From positions 24,309,235 through 24,373,234 of the forward strand of contig OX031069.1 of NCBI GenBank assembly GCA_943736015.1: a stretch of 64,000 nucleotides of DNA, in the 5' to 3' direction. The notes under the pieces are model-generated. The model did no database searches and had not been told where the DNA came from. It worked only from the letters and a program-made list of their open reading frames with translations. The position numbers and the translations under genes are program-made. Source of the stretch: Tridacna crocea (Eukaryota; Mollusca; Bivalvia; Cardiida; Cardiidae). This document shows positions 23,911 through 35,600 of this stretch, piece after piece. How positions within the stretch are numbered: the first letter of the stretch is position 1; each line of letters opens with the position of its first letter.

Positions 23911-24140
23911 TTTACTCTTTACCATAACGACAAAATGTTAGACTGGTCCAAATTGAAAGCACTTGCAGACGACAAAATTAACATACCTCATAAATTGAAA
24001 TTTGTTTCAAGCATGGTAGAAAACATTGTGGGAAAAGGAGAAAATGCTGGTTACCAGCATTTTCTCCTTTTCCCACAATGTTTTCAAAAAGCTTCTATCT
24101 TAGGGTCGTAAAAACCAGGGATTGTTTGGTTAAGACTTAA
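23911..24140 (+). repeat. TTAA-palindrome element, type 1, complete
   Basis: Left flank TTTA, right TTAA; perfect core around GGTTACC. Confidence 0.9.
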
Positions 24141-24463
24141 GCCCCCTTTTTAGGGCATGGCTCAGTTATACATTTAGCTCAAATCTAAGAAAATAATCAT
24201 AAATGAACAACATGAAATATCTAGTTTGACTAGAATGTATGACGCCAGTTTTGAATACATGTATACAGTACATGTAAAGCTTCATTGGTTACTGTAACAT
24301 GTCATATCATGACGGACAAAATTAAATTGGTTAAGTTATGAAAGTTTTAGATAATGAAATAAGTGAACTTAAACCAAAAAAAATATTGTAAGTTTTCAAA
24401 CATGTTAATCCGATGAGGGAAAAAATAGAGAGTAAGTTTTTAGCAATTTGTAAGGCAACATGT

Positions 24464-24652
24464 CAGCCCCTTTACCACACAACCCCGACTTTCAACAAAC
24501 ATTAGAAAGCATGTTCAAAACATTGTGGGAAAAGGAGAAAATGCTGCCAACCAGCAAATACAACTTTAAAACTTTCAGTAACTTTCATTTTGTCATCTGC
24601 AAATGCTTTCACTTTGGAAAGTGTACAATTTTGTTGTTTGGAAAAGTGTTAA
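24464..24652 (-). repeat. TTAA-palindrome element, right arm deleted
   Basis: B end left, A end right with TTAA; the hairpin stops at CCAACCAGC. Confidence 0.8.
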
Positions 24653-24998
24653 TAACCAAGTGATAGACAGAAATTTCTTGTAGATTGAACAAGATAAAAT
24701 GACTGGATTCAGGTTTACTATGGTTATACAAAATAATAAAATAACAGGTCCTAGTCAAAGAACACTAAAATTAGCTGAATGTGATTTATTCCGATTCCAT
24801 CTGAGTTTCAGTCAACAGTTTGACCTTTGGCCTTGACCTTTCACCCTGAGATATAAACCATGACACTTTCTAGCAGTCTTAAAAAGCATAAGATAAAGGT
24901 ATGACAACTTGGTAATGACATTGATTTTTGACTTATTATGTCAAAAATCAGGGTCATAACCTAGCTGTCGAAGTTATGAAACACGAGAGGGACACTGT

Positions 24999-25226
24999 TT
25001 GACCCTTTACCAGACTACAAATTTTTGCCTAGTCCAAATCGAAAGCATTTGCAGATGGCAGTTTCAGAGTGGCTTAAATGGTGCAATGTTTCTTAGACAT
25101 GGTAGAAAACATTGTGGGAAAAGGAGAAAATGCTGGTTACCAGCATTTTCTCCTTTTACCACAATGTTTTCAAAAGCCTTTTTTTAAAGCAATGTTGAAA
25201 AGTCAGCACTGTGTGGTAAAGGGTTA
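24999..25226 (+). repeat. TTAA-palindrome element, type 1, complete
   Basis: Left end CCCTTTACCAGAC after TTTGA, right GGTAAAGGGTTAA; core nearly perfect. Confidence 0.9.
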
Positions 25227-25599
25227 AAATGGGAGACAAAAACATGCATACAGACTATACAAAATGGCCAAAGACATGCAATAAACTTGATCTTTAGTTT
25301 AACAAAATAATATTCCCATTACTATTGAAGTTTTTTTAAGTCGGAGCAGCACACAGACGTGAAAAATAATGAGGGAAAATGGAGCAACTTTTGTTGCAAG
25401 CAGTAACTTCTTTTCCAGTGACTGTTGTTCACATGATTTTATTACAAGAATATTCCTCAGTTTCAAACTAATTCCCCTTTGCTATATCCACTATATCTCG
25501 GATGATATAAATTTTGCTTGTACAGTACTGAGTTATACATATAGGATCCTATAGTGGGCAGGAAAGAAATAAAATGCACCAAAATATTTCAGGATGGCA

Positions 25600-25820
25600 T
25601 TAACCCAATCCTGACTTTTGACGACCCTGAGAAAGAAGCCCTTCGAAAACAATTTGGGAAAAGGAGAAAAATGCTAGTAACCAGCACTTTCTCCTTTTCC
25701 TGCATCGTTTTCTCCACTTTCAAAGGAAAGTTTCATTTTTTCAGTCACCTTTCTGCTGTCATCTGCAAAGGCTTTCATTTTGGACGAGTCTAAAACTTTT
25801 GTCATCTGGTAAAGAGTTAA
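25600..25820 (-). repeat. TTAA-palindrome element, type 1
   Basis: B end left. Its right TTAA (25817-25820) is also the left TTAA of the next copy. Confidence 0.88.
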
Positions 25821-26045
25821 CCCATTACCACACAATCCCTACTTTTGACAACTCTGAGAAAGAAGCCTCTGGAAAACATTGTGGGAAAAGGAGAAAATGC
25901 TGGTAACCAGCATTTTCTCCTTCTCCCATGAAGTTTTCTACCCTTCACAAAACAAATTTCAAATTTTCAGTTACTTTTATTTTGTCGTCTGCAAATGCTT
26001 TCAATTTGGACAAACATAAAATATTGTCTTTTGGTAACGAGTTAA
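25817..26045 (-). repeat. TTAA-palindrome element, type 1, complete
   Basis: Abuts the previous copy in the same orientation with a single shared TTAA; core around GGTAACC. Confidence 0.92.
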
Positions 26046-26069
26046 CCATTTGGAGAGTATTTAGACTGC

Positions 26070-26293
26070 TTAACCTTTTACCACACCATCTTGACTTTTA
26101 AAAAGCCTGAGGCAGAAGTCTTTTGAAAACATTGTTGGAAAAGGAGAAAATGCTGGTAACCAGCATTTTCCCCTTTACCTACAATGTCTTCCATCCTATC
26201 AGGGACAAATTTTGTCATTTGATCCACCTTTGTCATCTGCAAATACTTTCAGTTTGGACCCGTCTAAAATTCTGTCGTTTGGTAATGAGTTAA
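26070..26293 (-). repeat. TTAA-palindrome element, type 1
   Basis: TTAA both ends; core mismatched in the right arm (TTCCCCTTTACCTACAATG). Confidence 0.88.
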
Positions 26294-26318
26294 AATCTTT
26301 TACCACACAATTCTATGT

Positions 26319-26769
26319 TTAACTCTTTACCAAATGACAGAATTATAGACTGGTCCATACTGAAAGGATTTGCAGTCGACAAAATAAATGTTACTGAAAA
26401 AATGAAATCACGTTTGGGGAGAATGAAAAATGTGGGAAAAGAGGAAATTTTGGTCACCAGCATTTTCTCCTTTTCCAACAATGTTTTCGAAAGACTTCTT
26501 TCTCAGGGTCCTTAACCCTTTCCCAAACAAGCCCTGGTTTTTACGTGTCTGCAGTAAAAGTCTTTTGAAAACACTGTGGGAAAAGGAGAAATTGCTCATA
26601 ACGAGCAATTTCTTCTTTTCCCACAGTGTTTTCTACCCTTTTTTTAAGAACATTCTGGCATTTTCTCCAAATCTAAAATTGTCGTCTGCAAACTCTTTTG
26701 GTTTGGAGGAGTCCAAAATTTGTCGTTTGGGAAAGGGTTAAAAGTCGGGATGGTGGGGTAAAGGGTTAA
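26319..26769 (+). repeat. TTAA-palindrome element, type 1, interrupted by a type 2 copy
   Basis: The left part (26319-26515) runs to CTCAGGGTCC and the right part (26738-26769) resumes with TTAAAAGTCGGGATGG. Together they make a standard 229-bp element. The intervening DNA is a type 2 element bounded by TTAA. Confidence 0.93.
26512..26741 (-). repeat. TTAA-palindrome element, type 2, nested
   Basis: Bounded by TTAA at 26512-26515 and 26738-26741; core GAAATTGCTCATAACGAGC. Removing it with one TTAA restores the host element, which shows target-site duplication of TTAA. Confidence 0.94.
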
Positions 26770-26974
26770 CAATCAGAAAGAAGGCTCTGCAAACTATTGT
26801 AAGCACAGGAGAAAATGTTGGTGAACTGCCTTATTTCCCTTACTAGTGCTATCGTTTCAAATACAAAAGTCATATACAGTGGTATACTGGGTTGTTGTGA
26901 GCGAGAACATTCATTTCTGGTGTCTGCAAAAGCTAGTCATTTTGCAAAAAGTTTGCACTTTCCAACATGACATT

Positions 26975-27201
26975 TTCAACTCTATCAAATGACACAGTTT
27001 CAGATTTATTTATCATCAAAGCTTCTGCGGACAACACCTGTAATGATGCTCAAAGAAAAAAATTGTCACTGCATAAGGTTATTATAAATATTGTGGGAAA
27101 AGAACAAAATGCTGGTGACCAGCATTTTCCAAGTGTTTTCGAAAGTCATCTTGGTAACGGCCAAAACGTTAAAAGTCACGACTGTGCAGATTAAAAGTTA
27201 A
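26975..27201 (+). repeat. TTAA-palindrome element, diverged
   Basis: A end CTCTATCAAATGACAC, core GGTGACCAGC with a shortened right arm, right TTAA shared with the next copy. Confidence 0.75.
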
Positions 27202-27397
27202 GACTTTACTAAATCATAAGCCTCTACTGAGGACAATTTTGAAATTGATACAAATGAGCTGAATTTTCTGATATAGTAGAAAACATAGTGGTAAATGGAG
27301 AAAATGCCGGTTACCGGAATTTTCTCCATTTCCCACAATGTTTTTCACATGCTATCTCAGGGTCAGTTAAAAATACAACTATGTTATAAATGGTTAA
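27198..27397 (+). repeat. TTAA-palindrome element, diverged
   Basis: Core reads AATGCCGGTTACCGG, a paired change from GCTGG/CCAGC. TTAA both ends. Confidence 0.82.
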
Positions 27398-27484
27398 TTA
27401 AAAGGCAATGTAAATAGACAATTACAGCTCAATATGAGCAAAATTTAACCCTTTTCTACAGTATCACGCTTCTTGATTTTTTTT

Positions 27485-27706
27485 TTAACCCTTTCCAAAA
27501 CGACAAATTTTGGACTCTTTCAAACCAAAAGTATTTGCAGAAGACAATTTTAGATTTGGAGCAAATGGCAGAAAGTTCTCAAAAAGGGTAGTAAACATTG
27601 TGGGAAAAGGAGAAATTGCTCAGTATGAACAATTTCTCCTTTTCCCACAGTGTTTTCAAAAGACTTTTACTGCAGACATGTAAAAACCAGGACTTGTTTG
27701 AGAATT
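27485..27706 (+). repeat. TTAA-palindrome element, type 2
   Basis: Left TTAA with CCCTTTCC; core GAAATTGCTCAGTATGAACA; the right end lacks TTAA. Confidence 0.88.
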
Positions 27707-29340
27707 GTAATGAAATTATTGGAATATACAAGTACAAAGTACAAGAATTTGTTTACAATCCTCACTGAACTCATTTTTATTCCTATTCATCCAGTTTTGG
27801 AACTAATTTTATCAGTTTTTACTGTGGCTAGCCACAAAAGCTTCTTGTATCGTCTATGAGATGGAAAGAGTTCATTGAAGTGGCCAGTGTGACAGATTCT
27901 GTTGTACAATATAGTTAATCTATTCACTTGAACTCAGTGTTGCATCCAGAAATTCTGCCAAGAGGGGGAGATCCCCCATGAATTTTGAAAAAGGGGGTAG
28001 TAAAAATTTTCAGGGGTGGGTGAAAGAAAATTAAGTATACACAGATTTCCTTTTTTGAGTGGAAATGAATACTGTCTTTCAAGGGCTGATAGGATATTTG
28101 CTAGGTCTATATTTTTACGGCCGACAGGGGAGGGTTGATGCTTATTGGCCTTTGATCTTACCTTATTTCTAACACAAAACATTATAGATTCTCATTCTTG
28201 ATCGATAATGTGCATCTATAGATGTACACATCAATTTTTGTTCACGATTATGATGCATCCTCGGTAGTAAGTCAGAATCTGGGGCCGAACAAACTTCTGT
28301 TTATTCCTCGCTGTTTTCAATCAATACTTTCCATAATATCATCCAATGAACCATCGACGTTTCCTTTCGGTTGAATACATGACAAATCGCAAGTTTAAAA
28401 TCGCTGGGTTCTTCAATTCGTCAGCATTATGAAAGTAAACATTCAATGCGAATTCAATGCGCATGCGTAAATATATTGTTTACCCGCTTCAAAAGAAACT
28501 TCACTGCAAAATCGGAAACCACCTGGAACATTCTACATTAGACTGGTTACTGCTCCTGATACTAATATGTGTATAGGTACACGGTATACAACAGTGGCCA
28601 GTTCTAGTCTACATGTAAGGAGGCATTGTCGGACTTCCGATTATTTTATTGAAATGACTTGAAACCTGACCCGACTTTTTTCTCTTTTATACACACAGCT
28701 GTGTCTTCTTTTTGTGGGAGTTACACCGATATTGCGCAATTGTTCCGCCATCACATTCACCGAATTGCACGACAGCAAAAAATAAAGCGTTAATCCCGCA
28801 ATCACGCGGCCTGGATGCAACACTGGAACTGTGTATCATGCTGCTATATGCAGTTACTGTACTTCTATCACATCTTGGCAATAGCATTCTCGTTCATGTC
28901 TTTTGCATATTTCCCCACTGATGGTCTTGCCCTCTGCAGTACCTTACCAAGAGATTTTTGTGCTTAACCACTTATTAATTAACTTATAATCTCTAAGAAG
29001 AGGAACTTGTGTGGATTCCTCAATATTCGAATACTGCAAATCCCACTAAGCTTTGGTGGTGTTGTGAACCACACACCTTTACCCTTTTCCCCTGCTGAGA
29101 TGTGTTCGAAAAATTAATAGTGGGTGAATTTCGTAAGATCAAAATATTTTCAACTATAATATGTCTGTATACACAAGTAACAAAATATTCTTGGGATATC
29201 GCTTTGAAAATACAAATAACAAAGTCTAAGCTGGGATTAATAATATCATCTGCCTGATCCATGTAGTGAATCTTCCAAAGCAAAATGAAAATGTCTTTCC
29301 TGCAAATTTTCATGTTTAAAAGTCCAATTTGTTGCACAAA
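27707..29340. other. Intergenic sequence, repeat-poor
   Basis: The only long stretch after 16.6 kb without palindrome elements. Contains GCGCATGCGTAA at about 28459, a near match to the NRF-1 motif common in animal promoters. No first exon or gene could be identified, and ORFs at 27934-28182 and 28641-28921 show no family features. Confidence 0.35.
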
Positions 29341-29591
29341 TTTATTTGTATGAAAATACCTTTTTCCTGAAAGACCTGCTCAACATATTAGGCTACTTTA
29401 CCAGTATAGACAAAAAGCCATAGCGCGAAATTCAGGTCCCACTAAAAGGTTTAGTACAATCCCTTCAACATCACTGGAACAGCTTAAACTCTGGACAATT
29501 TCCAAAAGAACCAAAGAATTTCTTGAGCTCCTGTTTACTGACCAGTTTACACCAGACAAGATAAATAGAACAGTAAGGAAAATGTTCCAGA
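29341..29591 (-). promoter_or_regulatory. FMNL 3' UTR with candidate poly(A) signal
   Basis: Downstream of the stop codon the minus strand reads AATAAA at 29346-29341, about 245 nt after the stop. This is the first canonical signal, so a short 3' UTR is plausible. Cleavage would fall roughly at 29310-29330. Other signals further down cannot be excluded. Confidence 0.5.
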
Positions 29592-29695
29592 TCAGAAGAT
29601 ATCGTTGCTGCGTCCCAGCGGAACCAGATTCTCCACTCTCCTCCTTTGACTCCGCCTGACGGCATCTGCTCTTCTGTAGGGTTCATTCTTCAGGT
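29592..29695 (-). CDS. FMNL: FMNL terminal exon 25 (DAD, basic tail, stop)
   Basis: Encodes [34 protein letters not shown] and TGA. The [16 protein letters not shown]-type sequence is the known FMNL C terminus; the Arg cluster follows the DAD and is expected to contact the FH3 region in the autoinhibited form. Confidence 0.95.
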
Positions 29696-32600
29696 CTGTA
29701 AAATATACATTGTTGACCTATTAGCATATAATTTAACTCTTTACCAAAATACAAAAACGGCAATTACCTACATTTTCTCCTTTATCCACAATGTTTTCTA
29801 CCCTATCAAGGAAAAATTGCACCATCTGAGCCACACTGAAATTGTTGTCTGCAAATGCTTTCAATTTGGACAAGGCTAAATTGTTTTTGTTTGGTAGAGG
29901 GTTGAGTATGTGTGACCTTAGATCCTCTGCTGTGACCTTGCCTGCAGCACCTGGCAAATGAAACCTCTGCTATGCTCCTTGTCTAATCAACCTAGTATAA
30001 GAAACCTATGCTCTGCACCTCATCTGATCAAGGTGCACATATAATTTCATTTTTTTTAAAATCTAACAAGAGGCTCATGAAATGGAGCAAACAAAATTCA
30101 GTTACAAACATTAGTGATATTACACACCCCCTCAAGGGAAAATAAGTGTCTGAATATAATTTTTTGCGTATTGCAATACTTATAAACTTTGCTTGTACAA
30201 TACTGGGGTTATACACATATATCCCTATAGTGGGCTAGAAAGAACTAGACCTGTCACTGAATGTGACTTAATTACCCCGCCAGCTCTTTCAAAGAAAAAA
30301 GTTTCAAATTCAAGAGGAGATAATTCCTCAACCAGAAGGAGTTGACATTTGAAAATTGCATCTTGCTAATCTTCAATATATGATCAGTATGTGTGCAAAG
30401 TTTCAATACAATTGAAGGAAAACTATAGGAGTAGTAGGAGGTATACAGACGGACACGCTGACAGACACACGGACGGTCGGTGAGATAATTCCTCAACCAG
30501 GAAGAGTTGACACTTGTAAATTGCATCTTGCTTCAATATATGATCAGTATGTGTGCATAGTTTCAATACAATTGAAGAAAAGCTATAGGAGGAGTAGGGG
30601 AGTATACAGACGGACACACTGAAGGACACACGGATGGTCGGACACACAGGCTGATTCTAGTGTACTCCTGAAAACATTCGTATTGTGGGGGTATAATAAA
30701 ATGCACCACAATGACACAAGCTATATTTACCTAGTAGAATGTCTTCTAATGCACCATGGTAGACCTCATCTTTGTTCAAAAGTTTCTTCTCTTTGATCTG
30801 TCGGTTTCTCTGTTTGAGTTCTGACACCATAGCCTCCTGCAAAATTGTAAATCAACACCATTGTTAACTCTTTACCAAACAACAAAATTTTAGACTGGTC
30901 CAAATTGAAAGCACTTCCAGACAACAAAATAAACATAACTCAAAAATTGTAATTTGTTTCCAGCAGGGTAGAAAACATTGTGGGAAAAGGAGAAAATGCT
31001 GGTAACCAGCATTTTCTCCTTTTCCAACAATGTTTTCTAAAGGCTTCTTTCTCAGGGTCGTGAAAACCAGAAACTGTTTGGTAAATGGTTACACTATAAA
31101 TAGTAACACCCACTGACAAGCTTTTGGTCTTTTTGAAAGCATAGTTTATGTTAATCCATTGCCACACAATCCCTACTTTTGAAGACCAAAGACAAATCCA
31201 AATTGAAAGCATTTGCAGACAACAAAACAAACTGGAATCAAAAATAGAAATTTGATTTAGTAAGGGGAGAAAACATTGGGGGGGAAAGGAGAAAATGCTG
31301 GTTACCAGCATTTTCTCTTTTTCCCACAATGTTTTCAAAAGACTTCTTTCTCAGGGTCGTCAAAGGGTGTGATTGTGTGGTAAAGGGTTGTACAATAATG
31401 CTTAAAACGTGTTTGACTTTCACCTGCGCCATCTTCTTGTTCTGTTTGTTGTTGACCATCGGCATTTCATCATGTCCGTAAGCAGCACTCTCGAGCTTCC
31501 TCCGTCTGTCATTGTCCAAGAGTGCTTGCTGAAAAATAAAAAGATATATTTATATATGATTTAATATCAGTTGTTTAAAGGAACATTGGCAAGTTCTGAT
31601 TCTGATTCAAAACACTCATTACTTGTTGGTATACTTATGGTATAATATGCGAACATAAAATTTTGCCAATTTTTCAAAATCGCAAAATTGCGAAATCGCA
31701 TAGATTTTCACATCGAAAAATGTCCACTTATACAGCAGTTTGCATTCTGTATAGTAATGGGTGAACTTTTTCCCAAATAGCGTAACCTTTTGACATTATT
31801 GCAAGCAATTGCACATAACCTGAATATGGCCCATCAGGAGGGACTGTTCCTTGAAAGATAGAAAATATTGAGTGAAAAGGGGGAAAAAATGCTTGTTACC
31901 AGCATTCTACTCTTTTTCCTTGATTTCTTCGATAGCTCTCTTTCTCAGTCAAGTATAAATACTGAATTATTTGGTAAAGAGATTGAATAATATTACCAAT
32001 AACAACTCAAGACAGATGTGCTACTTACCTTGAATGAATTGACAAATCTCACAAACTGGGCAAAGAATGTAGAGGGAGACACTGATCTTGGGCTTTCACC
32101 AAAATACTCCACCACTCTTTTGTACGCATCCTGAAGTAAACAAGAATACAGGTCTAATCTTTGATCTCTTGTTCATAAAACCTGTTAGAGATGATGATAA
32201 CCTATCATCTCACTGTGACCTTCAGCTTTAGCAATTTGACCCCAATGGGAAAAATTTAATGAATGAATGTTGTTTTAAGGTGCATCGACAGCTTTGGTCA
32301 TTTAGCACGGATATCTGTGATAAAAGATAATAAAAAATTGTATTATGAAACTCAGCCACTGGCTCTTGTAATAATTAAGAATCTATATAATTATAATTGT
32401 TTATAATCAATATAACCCACTACCACACTGCAAAATTTCAGACCTATCCAAATTGAAAATATTTGCAGATGACAATTTCAATATAGCTCAAATGGTGCAA
32501 CTGTTTATTGAAAGGAAAGAAAACATAGTGGGAAAAGAAGAAAATGCTGGTGACCAGCATTTTCTCCTTTTTCCCACAATGTTTTCAAAAGGCTTGTTTC

Positions 32601-35600
32601 CAAGGGTCGTCAAAGGTCGTCATTGTGTGATAAAAGGTAAATCAATATCAGACTGAGATACTGTTTCACTGAGTGGAAAAAAAAGTTGATAATTTTCATG
32701 TATACCTGCGCAGTTCTCACATCACTCAACAGTTTGCGTAGTTTATCATCTGAGTTGGCCAAGAAGTCTTTCAGCACCATAGGTTGATCTCTGGAGTTCT
32801 TACGTAGGTCATATTCTCGTTTGGTTAACTCCATACCTCGTTCTAGCTCGTGTATATCTGTGGTGATGTTCTCCATAGATACTGTAAACAATGACAACCA
32901 CAGTAAAATTACATATTTTAAACATTAAAAACTACAAAGTTTTGCATCTTGCAGTTTAAAACCCTCTTAGCAACCATTTAAAGATCTAAGCTATCTTTGC
33001 TATCTTCTACAAACTCATTTACTCTGGCATTCATATCAAAACCCCTTATTTCACAACTTCCACCCTTTAACACATGACCCTGAGAAAGAAGCCTTTTGAA
33101 AACTTTGTAGGAAAAGGAGAAAATGCTGGTAACCAGCATTTTCTCCTTTTCCTACAATGTTTTCAACACCAATAGCATTTTATCCTTTTCCTTTCAAAGT
33201 TTTCGATGCTAACAGAAATCTAAAGCTCAATTTTACCTATTCTGATATTTGCCATCTGTAGATGCTCTCAGTTTTGGAAGAGTCTGAAATTTGTTGTTTT
33301 GGAAAGGGTCAACTAGAAGCTCATTAAACCAACTAACTTTTAGAATCTTATGGAAACCCACTTATTTTCACAATCTATCACAAGGTATAGCCCGGCTCCG
33401 AGATATTGAGATTAGGATTTGTAATCTGGAGATCCCAGGCTTGATTCTCATTATGAAGCACTTGGACTGTCCTGGGGCAGTATACTTCAAAACCCTAGCC
33501 GAGTACTGGTGAAACTCAGGATGTACATATATATGTGACCTATTGTGGTGATCTAGTTAACCCATTACCAGACAACAAAATTTTAGTCTTGTCTAAATTG
33601 AAAGCATTTGCAGATAGCTATTTCATTGTTGCTCAAATGGTGCAAATTTTCTTTGATAGGGTAGAATACATTGTGGGAAAAGGAGAAAATGCTGTTTACC
33701 AGCATTTTCTCTTCTACCAATAATGCTTTCAAAAGGCTTCTTCCCAAGGGTTGTTAAAAGTTGTCACTGTGCAGTAAAGGGTTAAAGCAAAATTGAAAGC
33801 AGCATTTGGGAAACAAAAAATCAATCATCCATCTTATTAAAACTAACTTATTTCTACAATCTCATTAACCCTTTACCCCATAAGGCATTCCTATGGTATC
33901 TCTAATTGACCCTAAATAACAGCAAGGATGAAGCCGTTTCTTATGTACAAATGACACCTTTTGATTGCATAGAAAACCTTGTGACAAAAGGTGAAATTGC
34001 TCGTCACGAGCAATTTCACCTTTTGCCACAGTGTTTTCCAAAGGCTCCTACAAGCAATGTGTAGAAATGGGTATCTATGGAGCAAAGGGTTAAAACCAGT
34101 TTTGTTTTCAAACCAACTTACTTTTCAGATCATACCCACTTTTTAATCACTACAATCTTACTACACACACCTTTTATCAAAATGCTCATTTCATGGCACA
34201 TAACATACCTAAAGCTGCTTTCTCAATAAACCTCAGTTCAGCATCAAAGTTAAGTATCTCTGGGAATTTCTCCTGAACTGTATCCACTAGGAAATGCATC
34301 AGAGTTAATTTCTTATCAGCCGTTTTTGTATCCATCAACTGAAATATATTTGTTTGGATTAAAACCCGCCACCAATAAAAAAGAAAATTTATCCAGTATT
34401 TTTCTTTTCCTTCTTCCACTAAGTTTTCTATACTTTTAAGGACAAGTTCCATCATGTGAGCAACATTTTTTTTTCATTTTGTCAAGTCTTAAATGTTTTA
34501 TCACATAGATAGTTCAATGATAATTTACACCATTTTACTATAGTAATTTACTTGTTCCTGTCTTCCTAAATTCAACAGATATTGCACTACCATCACATTC
34601 TTTGCTCATCATGTAACATGACACTGTTATAAAATGAAATAGTGCCCAAGTCAGAATATGTCTTTTCAACCTTTTCAGCCCTGTTGATGAAAAATAAGAT
34701 CTTTTAAAAATGGCACAACTCAAGATCAGAGTGCACAGAGCCTGCAGCCTGGGTTCGTATTCACCAACCATCCTTGAGAAAATTCTGGTATTATTGTCCA
34801 GTACTTTCTAAATTTGAAAGTAACATAACATCTGATTGGCTAAACCATTTGGTTTAGCCAATCAGAAGTTGTGTTACTTTCAAATCTAGGAAATCTTGAA
34901 AAATAAAACTAATACTGTTTTTATGAATGATATGTAAATACAGACCCTGATCTTTGTTGTGAGCTATTTTACTCAAGCCTTTATAATAAATTATCTTTTA
35001 TGATTTTCGGTGGTGTGTATTTTAGTATGTTCTAGAAGACAGAAGGCTTTGAATACAGCTCTACACTTCTTTAAACGATAGAAAACAGAAAAAAATTACC
35101 ATATCTAAACTTTGCAGTTTAAAGCCGTACACAGCACCTCGTTTAGAACTATTCATGTAGTTTCCAAAAGCAAGAATAATCTGAAAGAACAAAAAAATAC
35201 AGTAAGTGGAAAGATAAATCTTCTGGTCAACAATAAAATGTTTCTGCTAAACTCTTCACCTGTGCCAGCAGACAAATTTCAGAACATTAGAGCTAAATAT
35301 AGATAATCATCAACAATAGAGGTCAGGTTATCAGAATACACATAAAACATTGTGGAAAAGGGATAAATTACCTGTTGCAAAGAAAATTTCGCTTTATTAC
35401 AATGTTTACAAAAGTTATACTATGTAGTGGTTTGACAGTTTGTTACTGAAAACGTATCTGCATACGGTTGTTAAAAACAGCATTATTTAGTACAGGTTTA
35501 TAAACGGATTCATAGTGCCCTAAGCTCTTGAACCAAACTACAAAGTTTTAGACTGGTCCAAACTGAAAGCACTTGCAGACTACAAAATAAACGAAAGTCA

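Noticed and set aside
30657-30842. Alternative FMNL C terminus by read-through of exon 24
   Set aside because: It gives about 20 residues unlike any known FMNL end, whereas splicing to 29592-29695 gives the expected DAD and basic tail.
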